A DNA stretch of 36,072 nt from an uncultured Caulobacteraceae bacterium (lineage in GTDB: Bacteria; Pseudomonadota; Alphaproteobacteria; Caulobacterales; Caulobacteraceae), in assembly GCA_937863535.1 (NCBI GenBank), contig CALMGB010000295.1, forward strand, positions 1-36,072. Direction: 5' to 3'. Made by a program: the position numbers and the translations under genes. Shown piece by piece: positions 1-7,406 of this stretch. How positions within the stretch are numbered: position 1 is the first letter of the stretch; each line of letters begins with the position of its first letter. The notes under the pieces are model-generated. The model saw only the letters and a program-made list of their open reading frames with translations. It ran no database searches and had not been told where the DNA came from.

Positions 1-111
1 GACCGATCCTCCGGGCGCGCCGCCGATCTGGGCTAAGGCTGCATGGGCGGCGAGGCTCGACGCCATGGCCGTCGCGCAGCACATGGTTAGCCGCAGGGTT
101 TGAAGCTTCAT
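1..111 (-). CDS. N-terminal fragment of a secreted/exported protein (signal peptide only), truncated by window edge
   Basis: Minus strand from 111 reads MKLQTLRLTMCCATAMASSLAAHAALAQIGGAPGGSV, a Sec signal-peptide-like sequence with AxA-type cleavage region, preceded by GGGAGG ribosome-binding site; frame open to window edge. Confidence 0.6.
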   Translation of the reverse strand, partial: MKLQTLRLTMCCATAMASSLAAHAALAQIGGAPGGSV

Positions 112-358
112 AATCCTCCCCAAGTCTTCTTGTGGCGTTCCGTCGTTGCGGATCCACCTTCGATATCTCACAGCCAGAAGCCGGATAGACGCTGCTGTCC
201 TCGTAAGATCGGACGGCATCCCGCCTGTCGGGTGACCTACCAAGCGACAGGATGGAGCGCCTGCCGCTTCAGTCGAAAGGTAGGCGTGCGGATTGGAACA
301 CAGTGCGCCCTGGCCTATGCTCGTATGGGCCGAGGTGAACTCAGCTCTGGAGCCTCCC

Positions 359-625
359 ATGCGCGCAGCCCGGATCAATGGCCTGGGTGGGCGGCCGGCT
401 CTTGTCGACATTGCGGAGCCTGAGCCTCGACCCGGCGGCTCGTTGATCACCGTCATCGCAGGCGGCGGCGGGTCCATCGACCTCCAGGGCGCCAATGGCG
501 TCTTCGGCCCGATCGACGACCGGCTCGAAGACGCTGTGCTAGCCCTGGGCGGGCCAGAGCGCCGGCCCGCGCGCCAAGGTCGTCGTACGTCCATGATCCT
601 TGGCCTGCCGCGCCAGGATGTCTGA
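359..625 (+). pseudogene. Possible degenerate N-terminal remnant of a zinc-type/medium-chain dehydrogenase
   Basis: MRAARINGLGGRPALVDIAEPEPRPGGSLITVIAG resembles the N-terminus of MDR quinone oxidoreductases, but the frame loses similarity and stops after 88 codons. Confidence 0.3.
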
Positions 626-655
626 CGGCTCGCAAGCCCACACGAGGACATTTCC

Positions 656-1213
656 ATGACCGCCGCTCTCACCGACATTGCCTTCACGCGGATGGACGGC
701 GCGGGCGCGACTCTTGCAGACTTTGGCGGCAAGGTGCTGCTGATCGTCAACGTGGCGTCCAAGTGCGGCCTCACCCCGCAGTATGAAGGGCTGCAGGCGC
801 TGTACGCGGCCAGGCGACAGGACGGCTTCGAGGTGCTGGCCTTCCCGGCCAACGACTTCAATGGGCAGGAGCCCGGCACGGACGCCGAGATCATCGACTT
901 CTGCATCAGCACTTACGATGTCGAGTTTCCGGTCCTTAGCAAGATCGCCGTCACCGGTTCGGCTCGCCATTCCCTCTATGCGGCCCTGACGCAGACCGAA
1001 CCTGTCGCGGTCGGCGAAGGACCTATGCGCGCCCGTCTGGAGAGTTACGGCGTCAAGACGACCCCGCCGCCGGAAATCTCGTGGAACTTTGAGAAATTCC
1101 TGATCGATCGAAACGGACAGGTCGTAGGACGCTTCGCCCCGGATGTGCCCGCGGACGATCCACGTCTCGTGGCCAGCATCGAAGAGGCGCTGGCCGCCCC
1201 GTCGCCGAGCTAA
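656..1213 (+). CDS. Glutathione peroxidase family protein (Cys type)
   Basis: Contains NVASKCGLTPQYEGLQ active site, FPANDFNGQEPG and PEISWNFEKFLIDRNGQVVGRF motifs. Confidence 0.93.
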   Translation: MTAALTDIAFTRMDGAGATLADFGGKVLLIVNVASKCGLTPQYEGLQALYAARRQDGFEVLAFPANDFNGQEPGTDAEIIDFCISTYDVEFPVLSKIAVTGSARHSLYAALTQTEPVAVGEGPMRARLESYGVKTTPPPEISWNFEKFLIDRNGQVVGRFAPDVPADDPRLVASIEEALAAPSPS

Positions 1214-1456
1214 TCCGCACCTTCAGCTTGCGCTTCAGCGATTAGCTCATGGAGACAGCTTGGAGATCAGCGCAGCGATGATGACCAGAAGGGCGGAAGA
1301 TAGAAGGACAGACGCAGCGCCACCGACGCGCCGCGTCTGAGATGGATCGCTCCCAGCCGGCTCGGCGAAGCCAGATCGGCGCTCCGTTCCGCAGCCGGCC
1401 GTCACATCCACCGCATCACAAACCTGCCTTTAGCAAAGCTCGTGATGTCGGCTCCA

Positions 1457-2686
1457 TCAAGTATCTGCGGCCGCCCAGACCAGCGGCAGCTCCACCGGCT
1501 GGATCAGGCCGAGGTGGCTGACCACCTTGTGGCCCGGTTTGACGGCGAAGTCTGGGATCGTGCTCAGGAACTCCTCCATGGCGATGCGCATCTCGCGGCG
1601 GGCCAGGTGCATGCCCACGCAGAGATGCGGGCCGTAGCCGAAGCTCACCTGCTTGGGCTTGCGGTCTAGGATGATGTCGTCGGGGCGTTCGTACTCGTCC
1701 GGATCGCGCCCGGCCAGGGTGGTGGACATGGTCACCTTGTCGCCCGGCATGAAGGTCACGCCCTTCAGCGTCACCTCCTTGCTGCAGGTCCGAAACGTGG
1801 TGACGGCGGGGTAGGCGCGCATCAGCTCGTCGATGGCGGCCGGGATCTGGTCAGGATGGGCGCGGAGCTGCGCCTGGTGCTCGGGGTGTTCGGCCAGATG
1901 GCGGAACTGCAGGCCGATGTGGGTCGAGACCGTGTCCAGCCCGCCGATGAACAGGTTGAAGGTGAAGCCGACCAGCTCGTCCTCGGTCAGCTTGCGCCCG
2001 TCGATCTCGGCCTGGACGCCATAGGTGACGAGGTCCTCCTTCGGATTGTGCCGGCGGTCCTCGATCTCCGCCCGCAGGTAGTCCACCACTGATCGCGTGG
2101 CCGCCGCGATCTTGCCGAGATCATGGTTGTGCAGCAGCCCCATCTCCCATTCCAGGAACTGCTTGGTCCGTTCATGCGGCAGGCCCATCAGCTCCAGGAA
2201 GACCTTGATCGGGAACTCGAAGGCGAAGTCGGCCATGAATTCGCATTCGTCCCGATCCTTGAAGACGTCGATGTACTCGCGCGCATAGAAGCGGATACGA
2301 TCCTCCAGCCGGGTCATGGCCTTGGGCGTGAAGATCGGGTTGACGAAGGCGCGGTGCAGGGCGTGCATCGGCGGGTCCGATTCCGCCGGCAGGTTGTTCC
2401 AGGTCTCGCCGATCAGCTTGGAAAAGGGCGAGAAGTCCTTCACCGAGAAGTGCTCGGTGTCGAAGTACACTTGGCGCAAGTCCTCGGTCCGCCGTATCAC
2501 CCAGGCGCCCGTGCCGCCGGGATAAGCGTGCTCGGCGTAGAAGACCTCCGGCAGCTTGTGCACCTCGGCGGCCATGTCGCCGAAGGGGTCGCGCTCGGTG
2601 GTGGTGCCGAAGACGAACGGAAACGGCCGCACCAGGTCTTCGGGCACGTGGGACGGCAAGGGAATGCTGGGGAAGCTGAGGTCCAT
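1457..2686 (-). CDS. Cytochrome P450, CYP101 (P450cam)-like
   Basis: Heme-binding FGYGPHLCVGMHLARREM, I-helix FIGGLDTVSTH, ExxR region (ELMRAYP...TFR); overall P450cam-like. Confidence 0.95.
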   Translation of the reverse strand: MDLSFPSIPLPSHVPEDLVRPFPFVFGTTTERDPFGDMAAEVHKLPEVFYAEHAYPGGTGAWVIRRTEDLRQVYFDTEHFSVKDFSPFSKLIGETWNNLPAESDPPMHALHRAFVNPIFTPKAMTRLEDRIRFYAREYIDVFKDRDECEFMADFAFEFPIKVFLELMGLPHERTKQFLEWEMGLLHNHDLGKIAAATRSVVDYLRAEIEDRRHNPKEDLVTYGVQAEIDGRKLTEDELVGFTFNLFIGGLDTVSTHIGLQFRHLAEHPEHQAQLRAHPDQIPAAIDELMRAYPAVTTFRTCSKEVTLKGVTFMPGDKVTMSTTLAGRDPDEYERPDDIILDRKPKQVSFGYGPHLCVGMHLARREMRIAMEEFLSTIPDFAVKPGHKVVSHLGLIQPVELPLVWAAADT

Positions 2687-2760
2687 GCGGGTCTCCCGTC
2701 AGTTTGCACCGTTTAGCCGGGCAGCAAATCTGGCCGGCCTCTCGTCGGATAGGCTGGATG

Positions 2761-3924
2761 TCAGTAGGAGCGGGGCAGCCCGAAGCTCTCGGCTATGCCG
2801 TTGCGCACCATCTCGTTGGTGATCGGCCCGATGCGCCACAGCCGGGAGTCCCGCCAGTAGCGCTGCATGTCGGTCTCGGCGGAATAGCCCATGCCGCCCA
2901 GGATCTGGATGCCGAGGTCGGCCGCCTTGTTGGCGTTCTCAGAGGCGACGAGCTTGACCATGTTGGACTCCAGCCCGCAGTCCTGGCCGGTGGTCATCTT
3001 CCAGGCGGCGTAGTTCACCATCAGCTCGGTGGTGGTGCGCATGGTCGCGATGTCGGCCACGTAGTGCTGCAGCGCCTGGAACTGGCCGATCGGTTTGCCG
3101 AAGGCGTGGCGCTGCTTCATGTAGTCGACCGCGTCCTCCAGCACCCCGTCGATGACGCCGAGCGCGAACGAGCCGACCATGATCCGCTCGTTGTTGAGCG
3201 TCGGCAGCAGCATGTACCAGGCCTTGTCGGGGGTCCCCAGCACGTCCTCGTCCGGCACGAAGGCGTCCTGCAGACTGACCGAGCAGGAGCCCATGGACCG
3301 CATGCCGAGCTTGGACAGGGGCGTGATCTCCACGCCCGGAGTCTTTGTGGAGACCCAGAACAGGGTCAGCCCCTGGTGCTTCTTGGTGACCGTCTTGTCG
3401 GTTCGCGCCAGGCACAGCAGGTAGTCGGCCACATGCGCCGAGGAGCTCCAGGTCTTCTCCCCGGTGATCTTCCAGCCGCCCTCCACCCTCTCGGCGGTGG
3501 TGCGCATGGCGCCCAAGAGGTCGGTGCCGCCGCTGGGCTCGGTGAAGGCGATGGCCGCCTTCAGCTCGCCGGCGGCGATCTTGGGCAGGTACTTCTGCTT
3601 CTGCGCCTCGGTGCCGTAGATGCCGATGGACTTGGAGCCGGCGAAGGAGGTGATGCCCCAGATCCAGGACAGCCCGCCGAGCGAGCGGGACAGCTCCCGC
3701 GCCAGGATCATCTGCATGATGACGTCGCCGCCCTGCCCGCCATACTCTTCCGGGATGCCGACGCCGTGAAAGCCGGCCTCGGTGAACTTCTCCCAAAGTG
3801 CGTGGGGATAGTTGTGCTCGTCGCGCTCTAGCTCGCGCGACCAGCTCTTGGGGACCTCTGCGTCGACCCAGCGGTGCACGGTATCCTGGAAGGCGCGGTA
3901 TTCTTCAGCGAGCGAGAAGTCCAT
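2761..3924 (-). CDS. Acyl-CoA dehydrogenase
   Basis: Full-length ACAD: AIAFTEPSGGTDLLGAMRTTAERVEGGWKITGEKTW, C-terminal QILGGMGYSAETDMQRYWRDSRLWRIGPITNEM. Confidence 0.95.
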   Translation of the reverse strand: MDFSLAEEYRAFQDTVHRWVDAEVPKSWSRELERDEHNYPHALWEKFTEAGFHGVGIPEEYGGQGGDVIMQMILARELSRSLGGLSWIWGITSFAGSKSIGIYGTEAQKQKYLPKIAAGELKAAIAFTEPSGGTDLLGAMRTTAERVEGGWKITGEKTWSSSAHVADYLLCLARTDKTVTKKHQGLTLFWVSTKTPGVEITPLSKLGMRSMGSCSVSLQDAFVPDEDVLGTPDKAWYMLLPTLNNERIMVGSFALGVIDGVLEDAVDYMKQRHAFGKPIGQFQALQHYVADIATMRTTTELMVNYAAWKMTTGQDCGLESNMVKLVASENANKAADLGIQILGGMGYSAETDMQRYWRDSRLWRIGPITNEMVRNGIAESFGLPRSY

Positions 3925-3936
3925 GATGCTAAGGCC

Positions 3937-4656
3937 TCACCTTGTTCGTCTTGCCGTGTTCAGGGATCGATGAGCGGCCGCCTCCCCCCGCTCGCTTTCG
4001 GCCAGGGCCTCGGCGAGGCAGACGAGCTTGGCCGACAGGCGGTCGAGGCGGACCAGCACGTTTGCCGTGTCGCCCCGGGTGAAGGCGTCGAGCATAGCGC
4101 GGTGCTCCCGCAGCCCGCTCTCCGACACCGTGGAGCGGCCGCGCAGCAGGATGAAGCGGGCGATCAGGGCGCGCCGGTCCAGCGTCACCCGCAGCAGCTC
4201 GCTATTGCCGGACGCGGCGATGAACAGAGTGTGGAAGGCTTGGCCCGCCTGGATGGCGCCCAGCGAGTCGTCGCCGGCAAGCGCCGCCTCGTAGTCGCTG
4301 ACGCAGGCCGTCAGGGCCTCGAGCTGGCTCGGGCCGATGTTGGGGAAGCCCCAGACATAGCCCATCCGCCACAAGGCGCCCTGGACGCGCAGCAGGGCCG
4401 CGGCCGCGGCCGGCTCGATCGGGCTCACTCGCTTCAGCCGGTGCGCCTCGATCTCCACCAAGCCTTCGGACGCCAGCTCCACGAAGGCTTCCCGCACGGG
4501 CGTGGGGCTGACGCCGAGCCGGAAGGCCAGCTCGACCTCCCTGAGCAGGGCGCCCGGCGCAAGCTCGCCCGCCACGATCGCGGTGCGCAGATGCTCCACC
4601 ACCGCTTGGCTGCGGGTCGGCGGGGAGGCCAAGCGGCTTATGGCTGGTTGGGTCAT
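3937..4656 (-). CDS. GntR-family transcriptional regulator (FCD-type)
   Basis: N-terminal wHTH SQAVVEHLRTAIVAGELAPGALLREVELAFRLGVSPTPVREAFVELASEGLVE; start chosen at MTQPAIS. Confidence 0.92.
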   Translation of the reverse strand: MTQPAISRLASPPTRSQAVVEHLRTAIVAGELAPGALLREVELAFRLGVSPTPVREAFVELASEGLVEIEAHRLKRVSPIEPAAAAALLRVQGALWRMGYVWGFPNIGPSQLEALTACVSDYEAALAGDDSLGAIQAGQAFHTLFIAASGNSELLRVTLDRRALIARFILLRGRSTVSESGLREHRAMLDAFTRGDTANVLVRLDRLSAKLVCLAEALAESERGEAAAHRSLNTARRTR

Positions 4657-4725
4657 GGTCTTCCTCCCGCGCGGTCGGCCGGGACTAGTCGCGGCTTCTA
4701 CACCCACGCCGATACAGTACCAAGT

Positions 4726-4737
4726 ATTCTATAGAAT
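4726..4737. promoter_or_regulatory. Perfect 12-bp palindrome ATTCTATAGAAT, candidate GntR operator
   Basis: Self-complementary AT-rich 12-mer in otherwise GC-rich sequence, ~70 bp upstream of the GntR start codon in the divergent GntR/MaoC intergenic region. Confidence 0.45.
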
Positions 4738-4822
4738 GCAGAATATGAGGCGACATCGCTTGCAAACGTGCACGGCGGCTGGATTGCGATGGCAGATGCT
4801 GGGGCTCCACCTCACACTCCGG

Positions 4823-4901
4823 CCTCATCTTGAGCCTGTCGAAGGACGAGGCCGCGGCACGCCCGTTGAACGCTTGGTCCTTCGACAGGCCCAGGGATGA
4901 G
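4823..4901. repeat. Dispersed palindromic (REP-like) repeat, copy 1
   Basis: Left arm CCTCATCTTGAGCCTGTCGAAGGACGAG and inverted right arm GGTCCTTCGACAGGCCCAGGGATGAG; shares arms and the 3' flank GAATGCCA with copy 2 at 22763-22841. Confidence 0.85.
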
Positions 4902-4949
4902 CCGAATGCCAGCATTTGCGCCTGAGCCCATCTCGCAATAGCTGGCGGA

Positions 4950-5468
4950 GTGGTTGCCGACGATCAGACCGTTTTAAGACCGATGCGCTTCCTGGAGGAC
5001 CTCGTTGTGGGCGAGCGACGCCGTTCACCGAGCCGTTGGGTCAGCGAGGCGGAGATCATCACCTTCGCCCGGCAGTTCGACCCACAAGACTTCCACACCG
5101 ACCCGGAGCAGGCCGCCGCCTCCAGCTTCGGCGGGCTGGTGGCGAGCGGCGTGCATACGGCCGCCCTCTGGCGGCGCATGGACCACGAGGCCAACGGCGA
5201 CATCGCGTTCGTGTGCGGGCTGGGCTGGGACGAGACCCGCTGGCGGCGTCCGCTTCGCCCGGGTGACCTGATCCACGCCGAGTCCGAGCTGCTGAGCAAG
5301 CGTCCGTCAGGCTCGCGCACGGACCGAGGCGTCTGCTGTTTCGCCTTCTCCGTGCGGCTGGAGGACGAGACGGTGCTGCTTAGCTTCGTCGGGATCAACC
5401 TCGTCTACACGCGGGCGGGTGCGCGGCAGGTCGGAGCGGCTGACCAGCCGCTCAGCGGCAGCCGATGA
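4950..5468 (+). CDS. MaoC-like (R)-specific enoyl-CoA hydratase/dehydratase
   Basis: Hot-dog MaoC pattern: EIITFARQFDPQDFHTDPEQAAASSFGGLVASGVHT...RPGDLIHAESELLSKRPS. Start could be ATG at 4983. Confidence 0.88.
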   Translation: MVADDQTVLRPMRFLEDLVVGERRRSPSRWVSEAEIITFARQFDPQDFHTDPEQAAASSFGGLVASGVHTAALWRRMDHEANGDIAFVCGLGWDETRWRRPLRPGDLIHAESELLSKRPSGSRTDRGVCCFAFSVRLEDETVLLSFVGINLVYTRAGARQVGAADQPLSGSR

Positions 5469-6234
5469 TGCCGCCGTCCACCGGGATCTCAGCCCCCGTG
5501 ACATAGGCCCCGGCGCGGGAGGCCAGGAAGACGATGATGCCGGCGATGTCGTCCGGTCTGCCGAGCCGGCGCAGCGGGATATGGTTGTCGATCACGCCCT
5601 TGGGCGCGCCCTCGTTGTCGCGCAGGTGCGCGGTCATGGAGGTGGGGAAAAAGCCCGGCAGCACCGCGTTGACAGTGATGTTGCGTTCCGAGAGGTCGGC
5701 GGCGAGCTGGCGGCTGAGCTGGTGGATGGCCGCCTTGCTGGCCGAGTAGGAATAGGCCTGCAGCGGCTCGATCGCTACGCCCGCCACCGAGCCGATATTG
5801 ATGACTCGGGAGGGCCCGTCAGCCGCCCCGCTGGCGGTCAGCTCGGGCAGGAACTCGCGCACCAACGTGAAGGGCGTCTGCACGTTGACGGCCATGACGC
5901 CGGGCCACGCCTTGTCCGGAAAGGTCTCGATCGGACCGCCCCAGGTCTTGCCGGCGTTGTTGACTAGGATGTCCAGGCCGCCGACCGCCTCGCGGTAGCG
6001 CCTGGCCAGCTCCACGGCGGCCTCGGGCGTGGACAGGTCGGCCGGGAGCGGGGTGCACGGGCCGATCGCCGACATCTCCTGCGCCGCGCGCTCGCAGACC
6101 TCGGCCTTGCGCGAGGTGATCGCCACCTGTGCGCCCGCGCGCAGCAGGCCCTCGGCGATCATGCGGCCGAGCCCCTGGGCGCCCCCGGTGACCAGGGCGC
6201 GCTTGCCGCTGAGGCTGAACAGGCCCCTGTCCAC
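5452..6234 (-). CDS. Short-chain dehydrogenase/reductase (SDR)
   Basis: GGAQGLGR cofactor motif, NNAG, YSASKAA active site, C-terminal PVDGG; GTG start at 6234 chosen because it nearly abuts the upstream ADH stop. Confidence 0.92.
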   Translation of the reverse strand: MDRGLFSLSGKRALVTGGAQGLGRMIAEGLLRAGAQVAITSRKAEVCERAAQEMSAIGPCTPLPADLSTPEAAVELARRYREAVGGLDILVNNAGKTWGGPIETFPDKAWPGVMAVNVQTPFTLVREFLPELTASGAADGPSRVINIGSVAGVAIEPLQAYSYSASKAAIHQLSRQLAADLSERNITVNAVLPGFFPTSMTAHLRDNEGAPKGVIDNHIPLRRLGRPDDIAGIIVFLASRAGAYVTGAEIPVDGGIIGCR

Positions 6235-6235
6235 C

Positions 6236-7243
6236 TCAGGCCCCAACGCCGATGACGACCTTTCCGAAGCCGTGCCCATCTTCGAGATAGGCTAGGGCGG
6301 CCTTGGCGTCGGCCAGATCGAAGCGGCGGTCGATCACCGGCTGAATCCTGTGCTCGGCGACGAAAGCGACCATTGCCTCGAACTCCGCCAGGTTGCCGAC
6401 GTTGGTGCCGATGACCTGGACATTCTTCAGGAACAGCTCCGGCGCGTTCACCGGAAAGCTCATCCCGCCGGTGGAGCCATAGATCACCACCCGCGCGCCC
6501 ATATTGAGCGCGCGACCGTAGCTCGGATAGCCGCCGGCCGGGGCGCCGTCGAACACGACGTCGATCCCGCCCGTGGCCTTGGGCAGCGCCTTGCGGGTGG
6601 CCTCGTCCTTGTAGTTGAAGCCGCCCTTGGCTCCGAGCGCCTTGGCCTTGTCCAGCGTCTCCTGCGAGCCGCTGGTGACGAACACCTCAGCTCCCATGGC
6701 CACCCCCAGGGTCAGGGCGAAGGTGGCGACCCCGCCGCCGATGCCGGTCACCAGCAGCTTCTCCCCGGCCTTAAGCCCGCCCTTGGTCACCAGGCCCCGC
6801 CAGGCCGTCAGGGCGCCGAGCGGCAGCGCCGCGGCGGCCTCGAAGTCGAGGTGTTCGGGCTTGGCCACCGCGCTGGCGGTCGGGACGCAGATGGCGTCTG
6901 CGATCGTACCGGGCCCGGGCATGCCCAGCAGGCCGAAGGCGGCGGCGGGATAGCGGGGGTCCTCGCCCCAATCCAGGCCCGGATAGAGCACCACCGCCCG
7001 GCCGACGAGGCTTGGATCAACCCCCTCTCCGACCGCATCGATGACGCCCGCGCCGTCGGCCCCGAGGGTCGCCGGCAGGCTCATGCCTGGATACTGGCCG
7101 CGGATGATCCACAGCTCGCGATGGTTCAGGGCGGCGGCCTTCAGAGCCACGCGCACCTCGCCCGCCGCGGGCGCGGGCGTCGGCGCCTCGTCCAGCGAGA
7201 CGGCGTCCAGTCCGTCCGCGGTCTTTAGGCTGAGTACGCGCAT
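6236..7243 (-). CDS. Zinc-type alcohol dehydrogenase / quinone oxidoreductase (MDR family)
   Basis: LGADGAGVIDAVGEGVD, LLVTGIGGGVATFALTLGVAMGAEVFVTSGS, DGHGFGKVVIG; start at MRVLSLKTADG (7243). Confidence 0.92.
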   Translation of the reverse strand: MRVLSLKTADGLDAVSLDEAPTPAPAAGEVRVALKAAALNHRELWIIRGQYPGMSLPATLGADGAGVIDAVGEGVDPSLVGRAVVLYPGLDWGEDPRYPAAAFGLLGMPGPGTIADAICVPTASAVAKPEHLDFEAAAALPLGALTAWRGLVTKGGLKAGEKLLVTGIGGGVATFALTLGVAMGAEVFVTSGSQETLDKAKALGAKGGFNYKDEATRKALPKATGGIDVVFDGAPAGGYPSYGRALNMGARVVIYGSTGGMSFPVNAPELFLKNVQVIGTNVGNLAEFEAMVAFVAEHRIQPVIDRRFDLADAKAALAYLEDGHGFGKVVIGVGA

Positions 7244-7406
7244 GGGCCGAGGTTCCGACGGAATGGGGAGGCTGGCTTGGAAACGCTCGGCCGTCGATGG
7301 ACACCTATCCGACGGCAGGACGGCAGGCTTGCCAAAGCCGACCCGCACGCTCAGAATATATTTCACGAGGAGCGACCGCCAGAAGTCGCACCCGGGAGGA
7401 CTGCCG

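Noticed and set aside
1250-1400. Short minus-strand ORF ending ASVLLSSALLVIIAALISKLSP
   Set aside because: One hydrophobic segment in a short frame with no good start codon; insufficient evidence for a gene.
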